A stretch of 53,968 nucleotides of DNA from Emiliania huxleyi CCMP1516 (GCF_000372725.1 NW_005199916.1:105791-159758); one strand, 5' to 3'; counted from the first letter of the stretch, positions 21,001-30,533 are shown. A program made the numbers and translations. The notes: generated from the sequence alone by a model not told the origin.

Positions 21001-22381
21001 GCATCTCGCGTGGCTGTGGACAGCGCCTCCCCGAGAACATCCGCGTGGCCTAGAGATGCGCGCCTGAGCCTCGCAGCGAGAGATCGGCATTGACTCGGGT
21101 GGCGAGTGCTGACTAGTGGCTCTCACGTCCTCGCTAGCCGTGAGGAGAAGGCCTCCCATCCCTAAGTGTTGACTAGTGGCTCTCACGTCCTCGCTAGCCG
21201 TGGAGAGAAGGCCTCCCATCCCTAAGTGTTGACTAGTGGCTCTCACGTCCTCGCTAGCCGTGAGGAGAAGGCCTCCCATCCCTAAGTGTAAGCCGGCGGG
21301 CGGAGACCTCACCTCTCGTGCCTGGAGCGCGCTCTCCGGGACGCTGCATGTTCACACCGCTCTGCCGCGAGCAGGACCTCAACCCGATCCAGCGAATGCT
21401 CACTGCCTACCTCGCGCCAAAGCAGAAGCGGCTCGGAGAGACGCTGCAGTCCCTCCGCTCGCTCCGCGGCCTCTTCGAGTGGCGCGACCCGCTCGCGACA
21501 TGGTGGCTCGCGCTGCTGCTCGCGGCCGCCGCCCTCGTCCTCGCGCTGCCACCGTGGCAGCGCATCATGCAGCTGCTCGGCGCCGCGCTCTTCGGGCCGC
21601 ACATGTACTTTGTCGGGCGGATGCGTGCCGTGCAGCTCGCGATGGGCTTCGACGCGGAGACTTGCAGCGAGGCGCTCGGGACTGTGGGGAGAGATGGCGA
21701 GATGTGGCGAGATGTGGCGAGGTCGGGTGCGCTGCTTCTCCCACAGAGATGGGGAGAGATGGCGAGATGTGGCGAGACATGGCGAGACATGGCGAGATAT
21801 GGCGAGGTAGATGCGGCGCAGATCCTCGAGGGGCTGCATTCGCACGAGACTGCACCCCCACGCCCTCCGCTCCCTGTCACGAGACCGCACCCCCACGCCC
21901 TCCGCTCCCTGTCACGAGACCGCACCCCCACGCCCTCCGCTCCCTGTCACGAGACCGCACCCCCACGCCCTCCGCTCCCTGTCACGAGACCGCACCCCCA
22001 CGCCCTCCGCTCCCTGTCCTCGAGGCGCTCGAGGCGCGCTTCCGGCACGCGGACTCTGCCGGGCAGAGGGCGATGCTCGAGGCCGCGCTCTCCAAGGAGG
22101 AGGCGGAGGAGGCGGCGGCCGAGGTGGCCGAGGAGAAGCGCAAAAAGGCGGCCTACCGGAAGCAGCTCGAGCGAGAGAAGCTCTCCGCCGAGCAGAAGCG
22201 GCTCCGCTTCGCCGCGCTCGCGCGCGCCGGCCACCCGCTGGTGGTGCCGTCGCACCCGCTCACCTTCAACAAGCACTTTTACGAGCTCGACCCGTACAAT
22301 TCGCGCGCCTATCCCACCGAGGACGCCGACGCGGAGCGCAAGCGCAAGCTCGCCGCTGAGCAGGCCGAGAGGGAGAAGTGA
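18086..22381 (+). CDS. MCTP-like C2-domain transmembrane protein, highly repetitive introns
   Basis: Proposed exons: 18086-18678, 18808-19022, 19096-19216, 19313-19539, 19611-19652, 20274-20310, 20453-20654, 20818-about 20860, about 21306-21671, 22025-22381. Exons 1-7 join in one frame (479 codons) and the last junction is in frame; the junction near 20860/21306 is unresolved. Domains: C2 at residues about 70-195 (LGELRVEVLEAEGLKKSDTF, LCVALFDEDMVGDDDPLGRA); RKYGRVRLRFSIQWYSE; a helical region; charged helices (DARAVKREKAKEEERKKAA); then a C-terminal membrane hairpin of MCTP type (WLALLLAAAALVLALPPWQR..LLGAALFGPHMYFVGRMR) and a Glu/Lys coiled coil ending NSRAYPTEDADAERKRK. MCTP proteins tether ER to other membranes in a Ca2+-responsive way; only one C2 is visible here. 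Five of eight modelled introns are GC-AG, and several start with a copy of the next exon. Confidence 0.75.
19022..19118 (+). repeat. 73-bp intron made of a duplicated exon piece plus a hairpin
   Basis: A 24-base exon segment (GGCCCGCCCCTC..AACTTC) occurs at 19022-19045 and again at 19095-19118. Between the copies sits an 18-bp perfect inverted repeat (CTAGACACTTCCTAGACA at 19046 and its complement at 19077-19094) around a loop resembling the following exon (CCAAGATGAAC versus CAAGATGAGC). A GC-AG intron 19023-19095 restores the frame exactly. Confidence 0.8.
19217..19312 (+). repeat. Intron 3 with CTCCCCAGAT decamers
   Basis: GT-AG intron (TACAG|GTCC to CCCCAG|GGAC) of 96 bp consisting largely of the 10-mer CTCCCCAGAT in several copies. 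The same word recurs near 20960-21000 in a later intron of the same gene. Confidence 0.75.
19540..20452 (+). repeat. CCTTCTGGGAA minisatellite introns with embedded exon copies
   Basis: Three GC-AG introns (19540-19610, 19653-20273, 20311-20452) built from an 11-bp unit, CCTTCTGGGAA and variants. Copies of neighbouring coding sequence are interspersed: GCGACGAGCTGTCCGACGAG at 19653, about 19930, 20060 and 20274; and GCCGCCAACCTACGAGGAGG at 20311, about 20381 and 20453. A further unit, TCTGCGGCTCAAGTCGGACG, is repeated six times between 19720 and 20240. Confidence 0.85.
20655..20817 (+). repeat. CGGGTCATCT decamer intron
   Basis: GT-AG intron bordered by GTGAGCGAGG on both sides (20655 and 20818). 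The interior is about 14 tandem 10-mers, CGGGTCATCT with CGGGTAGTCT variants, and the last variant supplies the TAG acceptor. Confidence 0.85.
21105..21290 (+). repeat. Three tandem 60-bp units
   Basis: A 60-bp unit beginning GTGTTGACTAGTGGCTCTCA is repeated three times with few differences, inside the unresolved intron of the MCTP-like gene. Confidence 0.85.
21672..22024 (+). repeat. Intron with GAGATGTGGC decamers and a 35-bp tandem repeat
   Basis: GC-AG intron between GCAGCGAG and GCGCTCGAGG. First half: two clusters of GAGATGTGGC-type 10-mers (21690-21810). Second half: about four copies of a 35-bp unit (GTCACGAGACCGCACCCCCA..., 21855-22018). The intron starts GCGCTCGG and the next exon GCGCTCGA. 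Confidence 0.82.
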
Positions 22382-22618
22382 CGCGGCCGCGGCGTATTCG
22401 CGAGCTGGGCGAGGGGGGGCCTGCCCCTGTGGGTGTGTCTACAGCCGCCGCGGCCCTGTGGACCCCCCCCCCCCCGAACAAGAGGGATCCGGACGAGATA
22501 GGACACAGCTCTTGGCGTGGGCCAGGGAGGATTCAGGTATATCACTTATCAGGACATGCATGGCCACACACATCATATTCATACGGGCGCCCATCATGCA
22601 TCGGAATCACATTCTAGA

Positions 22619-23171
22619 GGGAGCGGACCGTGAGTTGAGGAAATCGAGGGACGCGACCCACCTCGCCACAGACGGTCCCGTGCCTCGCCACTATGACGGC
22701 CACACGACCGCAGCTCGTGTGCGTGTGGCCGTCTTTGTCCGGAGTGAATACCACTACGCGCTCGTCGGTGACGGTGTCCCCCGATTTCGCCGCGCTCGGC
22801 GAACCTCGACAGCGCTTTCGGTGGCATGCAGCTCTTTGCGACAGAAGCCTGGAGAGCAGCTCCTCTGCTGCTCACACACTCTGCACAGTTGACACAGCCT
22901 ACTGTGCGGCTGCCACAGCTGTCACAGCGATGGGCTCGCCCTCACTGGCCCTCAGTCACTTGTGCTGCGGCTTGTGTGAGCGACACTGCTTGGCGACTGC
23001 CGGCACACTGTGAGACCGTGGGTGTGAGGTAAAAGCACGCTACCGGCGCTTGGTCACATCGGCCCCGAGGTCAGATCCTTCTACTCTGTTGATGACAACA
23101 CTTGTCTACTCGCTGGAGCCGAGCAGAAGGGCCCGGCGCACAACCCCTGGTCAACTCAGGGTCCACACCCC
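22619..23171 (-). mobile_element. MITE copy 1 (553-bp family)
   Basis: Opposite-orientation homologue of the element at 43929-44481, similar along its whole length. The left end GGGAGCGGACCGTGAGTTGA matches the family terminus with one change. The right end, TCAACTCAGGGTCC then ACACCCC, is slightly decayed. No open frame of note. It sits between the ends of the MCTP-like and kinase genes. Confidence 0.85.
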
Positions 23172-23363
23172 GTAGCCGCACTCTCCCAAAGAACTGATGC
23201 ATTTACAGCTCGGTCATCGCCCTCAGCCTCACAAAGTTACAATCCAATACCTCAAAAATGAACAACGACGCGCGGGCTCCGCCCCGCGGCGGGAAATCGA
23301 GAGTAAAATACGTACGCAGTGGAAACGCTGTAACAGAGCGCGCCGCCGTGGCTCCCGCAGCAC

Positions 23364-25747
23364 TCACGAGCAGCGATCGCTCTCCGCCTCACGCGCCACG
23401 TCGCGGCTCAGCGCGGCGTCCAGCGCGGCGAGCTGCGCCGCCGCCTCGCTCGGCCGCCAGCGCTCCTCGGGCGCGGTGGCGAGCATCCCAGTCAGCAGGG
23501 CATGTAGCGCCTCACGCGCCTTGCCCTCGCGGGTGCCCAGCGCGGCGCCGCCCCACCCCCGCGCCGCGTCCACGCGCCGCGTGAGCGCGGCGCCGCCGCC
23601 GCCTCCTCCTCCGCAGATGGCGAGGGAGAGCTGGAGCTGCTCCAGCTTCGACTTGCCGGTGAGGAGGGGCCTGCCGGTGGCGATCTCGCAGAGCACGCAG
23701 CCGGCCGACCACATGTCGATCGGGAGGCCGAAGGGCTTGCCTGAGGGGAAGGGGGGGGGGGGGGGGGAACGAGGGGGCTGGGGGGGGGGGATAAGGGGNN
23801 NNNNNNNNNNNNNNNNNNNNNNNNNNNNNNNNNNNNNNNNNNNNNNNNNNNNNNNNNNNNNNNNNNNNNNNNNNNNNNNNNNNNNNNNNNNNNNNNNNNN
23901 NNNNNNNNNNNNNNNNNNNNNNNNNNNNNNNNNNNNNNNNNNNNNNNNNNNNNNNNNNNNNNNNNNNNNNNNNNNNNNNNNNNNNNNNNNNNNNNNNNNN
24001 NNNNNNNNNNNNNNNNNNNNNNNNNNNNNNNNNNNNNNNNNNNNNNNNNNNNNNNNNNNNNNNNNNNNNNNNNNNNNNNNNNNNNNNNNNNNNNNNNNNN
24101 NCGAAGGGGGGTGAGGGCGAGGCGTCGTTGCGGGGGCGGTGTGGGCGCCAGGGTGAGACCGGTGGTGCTGTCGAGCTCCGCGTCGACGGGCGCGTTCGGC
24201 GGCCGCACGAGCAGGTTCTGCGGCCTGGAGGGCAATGTGGAGGGCAAGGGGGACGTGTGGGCCGTGTGCTGGCGTGGCGAGCAGGCTCTGCGGCTTGATG
24301 TCGGCCATCTCTCGGCTATACCTCGGCTATCTCTCGGCTACCTCTCGGCTGTCTCTCGGCTGCCTCTCGGCTGTCTCTCGGCTGCCTCTCGGCTGTCTCT
24401 CGGCTGTCTCTCGGCTGTCTCTCGGCTACATCTCGGCTACATCTCGCTTGATGTCGGCTACATCTCGGCTACATCTCGGCTATCTCTCGGCTGCCTCTCG
24501 GCTGCCTCTCGGCTACATCTCGGCTACATCTCGCTTGATGTCGGCGTGGATAAGGCGGACACGCGAGAGAGCGCGCAGCATGTCGGTCAGCTGCGCGGCG
24601 GAGCAGGCCGTCAGTCGGCGGGACACACGTCCTGGCGCGGACGACGGGCCGCACGCACTCGCGGGACACACGGGGCAGACACGCGTGGCGGTCTGTGCGA
24701 TCTCGGGAGAGGGTCGACGGTCACAGAAACGAAGAGTCAGCAGTACCAGCGGGCCGGCTCTCGGCCGAGCGAGGCGTGATCACACCTGCGCGGCGGCGGC
24801 GACCACAAAGTCGAGCCTGCAGGGCCGCAGCCCTCGCTTCAGCTGCACCTCGTGTAGCGACGGACCTAACGCGCAGATTGTGGGAGATTGTGGGGAGATT
24901 GTGGGGAGATTGTGGGGAGCTTGTGCACCTCACTGCAGCGACGGGCCTGGAGTGTCGCACCGGCGTCGCCAGCGTGAGAGTCCGGGTGTGAGTGTGCTCT
25001 CTCGACTAGCACAGGGGGTGCGGCGCGTGTGCAGTCGAGATACGGCCGACTGTGCGCGCTCTCACAAGGCCCTCGCTCGGCTCTACCGCGGGTGCACCCC
25101 CTCCGCGGAGGGCGCGGCGGCGGAGGGGATGCATCTAGGGCGAGGGCGCCATGCAGCGACAGCGCGAGCGCGGAGCGCACACCGCACGCAAAGTCGACAG
25201 CACCGTGCAGCTGCGGGAAGAGGCCGCCCGACGGGCCGAGCAGGTGCAGTGCCGCCAGCTCGCGCGACGGGTCGCCGAGCGAGCCAACCTTGAGCGCCAA
25301 GTCGCCGCCGCCCTCGGCCGGCACCGGCGAAGTTGGCGACGCGCGGCCGGGCTTGCAGTCGGCGACGCGCTCGCACTGCCAGACGACCGAGTGGGCCCCC
25401 GTGCCCACCCGCTTGGCCACGCGGAAGCTGGCTCCGCCGAGCACGAACCGGGCACCCGGCACGCAGCCGTCCGCCTCGCACCCCATCGACCCTCTCCAAT
25501 CGGCGTCCGACTGCGGCGACGACCAGCCCAAGCCCTCCAGGTCCCACGGCGCTCGCCGCCGCCGCGAGCGTCTCAGCAGCGGCAGGTCCGACGGCGTGGC
25601 GGCCTCCGGCCCCGTGACGAGGTCCACGAAGCTGTCTACGAGCGACGGCGAGACCTCCAAGCAGTCGCACGCCGGCCCGCCGTCGCAGCAGCCAGGGCAC
25701 AGGCTCCCGCCGCAGAAGTAGGGGAGCAGATCACGCAGGCGCGTCAT
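23364..25747 (-). CDS. Protein kinase with cysteine-rich N-terminus (assembly gap inside)
   Basis: ATG 25747 gives MTRLRDLLPYFCGGSLCPGC, a Cys-rich start. After about 110 residues comes a kinase N-lobe: glycine-rich loop RVGTGAHSVVWQCE, lysine motif LALKVGS, then LAALHLLGPSGGLFPQLHGA. Downstream exons carry HEVQLKRGLRPCRLDFVVA, then LRALSRVRLIHADIKPQNLL (catalytic loop, HAD instead of HRD), and after the gap PIDMWSAGCVLCEIATGRPL and an RPSEAAAQL-type subdomain XI, ending at 23364. The DFG segment probably lies in the N gap. Introns include 24785-24591 (GT-AG) and 24534-24225 (GC-AG, minisatellite). The non-RD catalytic loop suggests activation without activation-loop phosphorylation; that is inference. 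Substrate unknown. Confidence 0.72.
23799..24101. other. Assembly gap (303 N)
   Basis: A run of N flanked on the left by a long G-rich homopolymer region (23745-23798), inside the kinase gene. Confidence 0.99.
24225..24534 (-). repeat. Kinase GC-AG intron with 11-bp minisatellite
   Basis: Plus-strand units CTCGGCTATCT / CTCGGCTGCCT, period 11, fill 24297-24535. The coding words GCCGACATCAAGC (minus) recur three times (about 24288, 24447, 24533). The innermost 70 bases (24294-24225) begin GCCGCAGAGCCTGCTCG, and the exon that follows the AG begins GCCGCAGAACCTGCTCG. Confidence 0.82.
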
Positions 25748-26000
25748 GAGCGGCGCCGCGTGTGTATGTGCCTGTCACCCAGTCGTCGCGTATATTTCTT
25801 TTCTCCTCTCTCGTGTGTTTGGTATATTGTTGGCAAATCAAGACACAGAGCTCACACAGAATCACAGCGGGAGGAAAGCGGCGAGTCGCAATTCCTGGGG
25901 TCCTTGTGGCGGGCCACCCTGTCCAGAGAGGCATGGATGCCAATCTGGGGTCTCTCGACCGAGTCTATGAGCCCTGGCCGCCTCCCGCCGGGTGGCAAGG
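25748..26000. other. Short spacer, nothing recognised
   Basis: Upstream of the kinase start. AT-richer than its surroundings near 25790-25830, as expected of a promoter region, but no defined element is visible. Confidence 0.3.
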
Positions 26001-26858
26001 TTAGAAAACCAAGCAACGGAGATGGTGCGGGAGCGCACGGTTGTTCCAGGGGGTCACGACACGCACCGACCCTTCACGAACCGAAAGGCTGTTGTGCCCG
26101 GGGAAGGCACAGTAATCCGGGCACGTGTTGGGCGCCCCATTCCGTTTAGGGCTAGGTCGGCTCAGGGCCCCGTCCACTTCCCTCCCGCCTGGCGCGTGAT
26201 GACGAGGAGATGCCACCCAGGCCAGCCAGGGCAAGGGCGGAGGGCGAGGGCGGAGGGCGGGATGGGCGCCAAGCGGGAGGGAGCGGACGGAGTGGAATGC
26301 ACAGGTGGGGGATGGCGAAGGCGGAGGGGGGGGAAGGGGCTTAGCGCGAACACTAACCAGGTACAGCACAAAAAGAACTCGCAAGCCTAACATGTAGAAT
26401 AAGGTTAATGACTGCACTCTAAGTGCTCTGTCGACGTCGGCCGCGTGGAGGTACCGGACAACGTCGAGAAATCCTCCGTCGGTCTCGGGAACCATACTAC
26501 TCAAAAGTACAATATAATACCACAAAGCACCACTAGCGATTTCGCGCGGAGGGCGTAGTGAAGCGCTGGGGCGCTCACTGTGTGTTATTCGGGTGGGGAT
26601 CCATCCGTGGTAACCGGCTTTACCTTTAGTCACAGATCCAAGCTCAGACGCCACACCAACACCACAAACACGCTCACTTCGCCGCTGCTGTAGAGGGCCC
26701 CCGGGGGCCCATACTACGTCGAAGTACGGTGAACTGCCGGTGAGTGCCGAAAGACTGCGCCTCGCCAAGTAGCAAGTTCCGGTCGCGTGGTCGAGGAACG
26801 TGGAGAAGTCGGGGCCGGCGTGCCGTACGGCGAGCGGGGCCGCAGCGAGGAGGAGCAT
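26001..26858 (-). CDS. Putative secreted protein, divergent from F-box/RCC1 gene B
   Basis: Open frame from ATG 26858 with a signal-peptide-like start (MLLLAAAPLAVRHAGPDFST) and a protein-like first 55 residues (FLDHATGTCYLARRSLSALT). Further on are segments such as DGGFLDVVRYLHAADVDRAL, then a Pro-rich low-complexity stretch. Introns are likely, so the exact product is unclear. A dispersed-repeat copy lies at 26403-26433. Its start is only 107 bp from the divergent ATG at 26966, which suggests a shared promoter. No family recognised. Confidence 0.35.
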   Translation of the reverse strand: MLLLAAAPLAVRHAGPDFSTFLDHATGTCYLARRSLSALTGSSPYFDVVWAPGGPLQQRRSERVCGVGVASELGSVTKGKAGYHGWIPTRITHSERPSASLRPPREIASGALWYYIVLLSSMVPETDGGFLDVVRYLHAADVDRALRVQSLTLFYMLGLRVLFVLYLVSVRAKPLPPPPPSPSPTCAFHSVRSLPLGAHPALRPRPPPLPWLAWVASPRHHAPGGREVDGALSRPSPKRNGAPNTCPDYCAFPGHNSLSVREGSVRVVTPWNNRALPHHLRCLVF

Positions 26859-26965
26859 ATACACGCACACACGCGTGTTGAAGAGGACCTGGCCCGCACC
26901 GCAGAGCTTAGCAGTGTTTTTCTTTTCCTGGCCCGTATCGTCGAACACGAATTCTTTTCTTCGCG

Positions 26966-28390
26966 ATGTCCACCCCGCCGCGCCGCCGCTCGCGCCGCCT
27001 CGCCGCCTCCGCCACCGCCGCGCCCTCGCCAAGCACGCCGCCGCCCGCCCGCCTCCTCGACCTCCCCAGGGAGCTCCTCGAGCGCGCCCTCTCTCGCTGC
27101 GACAGCCCCATCGACATCGCTCGCGTCGCGGCCGTCTCGCTCCTCTTTCACTCGCTCGCGGAGCAGGGCATCCGCTTGTGGGCGCAAGAGCGCGGCTTCG
27201 AGCTGCCAGCGCAGCCCGAGGGCGAGAGCTGCGCCGTGCGGTGGCTGTGCTTTGCTGCGTTGCTGTGCGATACCAGCCCGCCGGCGAGGGCGAAGGCAGG
27301 CCTGTATCACAGCGTCTTCATTGACGGCGAGGGGCGGCTCTCGTCGTGCGGCTGTGCGCCGGATCACATCCCAGGCCTCCTTGGCCACGGCGAGGGCGTG
27401 ACGCGGTTCAACAAGCCGACCCGCCTCCCTTCTCCGCTGGGCGGCGAACGCGCCGTGAGCGTTTCGGTTGGACACTACCATAGCCTGGCCCTTACTGCCG
27501 ACGGCTCCGTCTGGAGCTGGGGCTTTGGAGCCTCTGGCCGGCTGGGCCACGGCGACCGGCAGGACCAGCTCCTGCCCAAGAAGATTGAGGCGTTGGCGGG
27601 CCAGCGCGTCGTCGCTGTGTCGGCTGGAGCCCACCACAGCCTCGCCACCACCGCCGACGGCTCCGTCTGGAGCTGGGGCGATGGAGCTTGCCAGCTGGGC
27701 CAGGGCGACCACCAGGACCAGCTGCTGCCCGAGAAGGTCGAGGCCTTGGCAGGCCAGCGCGTCGTCGCTGTCTCGGCTGGAGATGGTCACAGCCTCGCCA
27801 CCACTGCCGACGGCAGCATCTGGAGCTGGGGCAGTGGAGGGCAAGGCCGCCTGGGCCACGGCGACCAGCAGCGCCAGCTGCTGCCCAAGAAGATTGAGGC
27901 CTTGGCTAACCAGCGCGTCATCGCTGTGTCGGCTGGAGTATTCCACAGCATCGCCCTCACCGCCGACGGCAGCCTCTGGAGTTGGGGCTATGGAGCCGTT
28001 GGCCGGCTGGGCCACGGCGATGGGCAGGACCAGTGGCTGCCGAAGAAGATCGAGGACTTCGCTGGCCAGCGCGTCGTCGCCGTGTCGGTTGGAGAGGCTC
28101 ACAGCCTCGCCCTCACCGCCGATGGCGCTGTCTGGAGCTGGGGCGGTGGAGCCTCTGGCAAGCTGGGCCACGGCGACTGGCAGATCCAGCTGCTGCCGAA
28201 GAAGATCGAGGCCTTTGCTGGGCAGCGCGTTGTTGCTGTCTCGGCTGGAAGCTGCCACAGCCTCGCCCGCACCGCCGACGGAGCCCTCTTCGCGTGGGGC
28301 CAGGGCGATCGCGGCTGCCTAGGCCACGGAGAGGACTTGTCGAACCAGCTGCTGCCCAAGAAGGTCGAGGCGTGGGAGTCGGGGCAGTGA
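26966..28390 (+). CDS. F-box / RCC1-repeat protein B (intact)
   Basis: Intact frame of 474 residues from ATG 26966 (MSTPPRRRSRRLAASATAAP). F-box-like segment at residues about 30-75 (LLDLPRELLERALSRCDSPI, VSLLFHSLAEQGIRLWAQER). Then seven RCC1 repeats of about 51 residues from residue about 110 to the end (LGHGD..LLPKKIEALAGQRVVAVSAG..HSLATTADGSVWSWG). The expected role is a substrate adaptor in an SCF-type ubiquitin ligase, the seven repeats forming one beta-propeller (family knowledge). It is the functional-looking paralogue of the inverted copy at 4925-6359. Both share the N-terminus, the F-box and the closing GHGEDLSNQ..LPKKVEAW. Repeat units are so alike in DNA that gene conversion within and between copies is likely. 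GAATTCTTTTCTTCGCG directly precedes the ATG. Confidence 0.92.
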   Translation: MSTPPRRRSRRLAASATAAPSPSTPPPARLLDLPRELLERALSRCDSPIDIARVAAVSLLFHSLAEQGIRLWAQERGFELPAQPEGESCAVRWLCFAALLCDTSPPARAKAGLYHSVFIDGEGRLSSCGCAPDHIPGLLGHGEGVTRFNKPTRLPSPLGGERAVSVSVGHYHSLALTADGSVWSWGFGASGRLGHGDRQDQLLPKKIEALAGQRVVAVSAGAHHSLATTADGSVWSWGDGACQLGQGDHQDQLLPEKVEALAGQRVVAVSAGDGHSLATTADGSIWSWGSGGQGRLGHGDQQRQLLPKKIEALANQRVIAVSAGVFHSIALTADGSLWSWGYGAVGRLGHGDGQDQWLPKKIEDFAGQRVVAVSVGEAHSLALTADGAVWSWGGGASGKLGHGDWQIQLLPKKIEAFAGQRVVAVSAGSCHSLARTADGALFAWGQGDRGCLGHGEDLSNQLLPKKVEAWESGQ

Positions 28391-29470
28391 GGTATCGGGG
28401 GCTCTGTAGACCGGCCGGGCGTTTAGCGGCGTAGCTGCACCACAGGAGCTCCTGCGGGCGGGGGCATCACACGTTCAGCAAAACAGGGGCGTGAGCGCCG
28501 CGGTGTTGGGCAGGTGCCGGGGCAGGTGCGCTCATGCAGGTGCGCTCATGCTATAGCGCGTAGCTACTGCACGTAGGGGTAGGCGTTCGCGCCCCCCCTC
28601 GCTCGGCCACACCCCGGCAGCCGGCAGCCAATGTGTGTCGTTTCCCTCGCCCCGCCCTCGGACCGCCCTCGCCCCGCCCTCGGACCGCCCTCGCCCTCGC
28701 CCCGCCCTCGCCCCCGGCGGCATCCCCCCCCCGGCCGCACCCGGTCGGGCCGCCACCCACCGCAGTTTCGTCTTCGACCGCCGACGCCCGCGCGCAGGTG
28801 CGCCGCATCCGCGACGAGTGCTCGCTCGCACGCACAAAGACTCAAAGAGGAGAGAGATGACAGTCAGTGAGTGAAGCTGATTCCTACCTATCCATCCGTT
28901 TCTCATACATACGGACTCGAGCTCTCTCTACCACTCTCGACGCTCGGAGGACCCCCGATAATAAATAAATAAAATAAATACAACGGACATCCCAAACTAG
29001 GGCTGGGTCGAGGACAGACACGTCCCCACCTTTGCAGGATTTTGCAAAAGCGAGGGGGGAGGGCGCATCGCCGCGCGGAGAGGGCTGGGCACAGGGCACA
29101 GGGGATCTCTCTCGCCCCCAGTTCGCCCCCGAACCTGGGGGGCACAGGGGAGCTCTCTCTACCACTCTCGACGCTCGGACCCCCCACGCATAGGTTAGGA
29201 TGCATAAACGACGGGGGGAGGGGGGCAAAGAAAGAAAGAAAGAAAACAGACAACCCAAGGGAGGGATGGGAGGACGGCACGCCGCCACCACACAGGGATT
29301 TTAAGGGAGGGGGGCAGTCAGAAGAAAGGGAGGCGAAGCGTTTTTTCTCAGCGATTTTTCCGCTTCGAACACTGGGGCGTCGCCGGTGAGGTTGGGGGCG
29401 GAGCAGGTGGGAGGGAGCCCGGCGAACGCGGCGGCGCAGGAGTGCGTGAGGGGCTCCGTCCCACCGTGGC
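28391..29470. other. Repeat-rich spacer
   Basis: Contains GCAGGTGCGCTCATG twice (about 28520-28550), a CCCTCGGACCG / CGCCCTCGCC low-complexity tract (28640-28740), and a 30-base direct repeat GCTCTCTCTACCACTCTCGA at about 28920 and 29152. No supportable gene. Confidence 0.5.
29229..29320 (+). repeat. Dispersed 90-bp repeat, copy 1
   Basis: GAAAGAAAGAAAGAAAACAG then ACAACCCAAGGGAGGGATGG to ACACAGGGATTTTAAG. An almost identical copy in the same orientation lies at about 45409-45486. Confidence 0.9.
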
Positions 29471-29890
29471 TCAGGCCGTGAGACTGAAGGTGCGGAGTGC
29501 GGCGAGGAGTCCGATGGCCGCGGCTGCAGCACCGGCGACGGCGACGGTGGCTCCGGTCGAGTCAGGCTGCGCCGGCGGCGGCGACGGTGCCGTCGGCCGC
29601 TGGTCGACCAGTGGCTCGGACTCGTTGCTGCAGCCGCATGCCCTGCACGAGTGCGGGCGTGCAGGGCGCGCCCTCCAGGGCCGTGTTGTGCTCACCATTA
29701 TACGGCACCGGGTCGACGCCGCACCTTCGCGCTTGTACCAGCCGGGGTAGCTGGTCAAGTTGCAGGGCGTCGAGCCTACTGTTGTACCGGCCGCATGCCT
29801 GCTAATCTCCCCACAGGAGAGCTGCTGGGCAGCAGGAGGACTGGGCAAGCACGCATCTCGCGTCTGAGCGCAAGAGCCAAGAGATGCCAT
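29471..29890 (-). CDS. Hypothetical protein with C-terminal hydrophobic segment
   Basis: Frame from ATG 29890 (MASLGSCAQTRDACLPSPPA), about 139 residues. It has eight or so cysteines (QLSCGEI, TPCNLTSYPGWYKR, SCRACGCSNE), a Pro-rich spacer and a hydrophobic C-terminus (ATVAVAGAAAAAIGLLAALR). That end could be a tail anchor or a GPI signal. No N-terminal signal peptide is evident. No family recognised. Confidence 0.35.
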   Translation of the reverse strand: MASLGSCAQTRDACLPSPPAAQQLSCGEISRHAAGTTVGSTPCNLTSYPGWYKREGAASTRCRIMVSTTRPWRARPARPHSCRACGCSNESEPLVDQRPTAPSPPPAQPDSTGATVAVAGAAAAAIGLLAALRTFSLTA

Positions 29891-30229
29891 CGCGGGTCCG
29901 GGTGAAGAGGTGGGAGCAAGAGCGCGCGCGCGCGCGGCGCGCGCGCGCGCCGGCCGTCTGGAGTCGGAGCGGGTTGTGCTGACCTCAGTACGCGCTCGCG
30001 GGGCCTCGAGGCCGCGCGGCGAAGAGCATGAGACGACTTTTGCGGCCGCCGTCGAGGCGCTGCCGAGGCGCTGTCTTGCGCCGCGCCCGTTCTCCACAGC
30101 GGCGTTTCGAATCCAGACGAACCCAAGGTGTGGAAGAGCCGGGTGGACCCTCTCGAGTGATCGGGCTGCCTTCGCGCGCGGCACGTCGAACGGCGCAGCC
30201 GTCAGTACCTAACCTGCTCGTTGGCCCGT

Positions 30230-30430
30230 GCGATGGCTTGGACGGACGTATTCATTTTAAGAATTTTACAACCACACGTGTTTTTGGCGATATAGATTCA
30301 TTTTTTCGGCAAAATTGAATCTATGTGGCGTATTTAAATGAACGCCAGAAAATCTATCTATCTGGGCGCGACGCGTCGAATCTCTTTCCGCTACCGTTTA
30401 CTTAATGAAATGAACTCGGGGGCACGGGAC
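30230..30430. other. AT-rich patch with a small hairpin
   Basis: A notably AT-rich island in GC-rich surroundings, including TAGATTCA..TTGAATCTA (about 30292-30322), an inverted repeat around a T-rich loop. About 30409-30450 (GGGACGCGGCACAAACGGG) is repeated at about 53022-53050. No gene seen. Confidence 0.5.
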
Positions 30431-30525
30431 GCGGCACAAACGGGACACAAACGCCAGGCTACAAAGACGGGGAGGCACGTAGTGACGCAGGGGAGTTTAC
30501 TTACTCCCACTATGAACGGCCAAAA

Positions 30526-30533
<8 letters not shown>

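Noticed and set aside
26714..28258. 514-codon minus-strand ORF
   Set aside because: Antisense shadow of F-box/RCC1 gene B.
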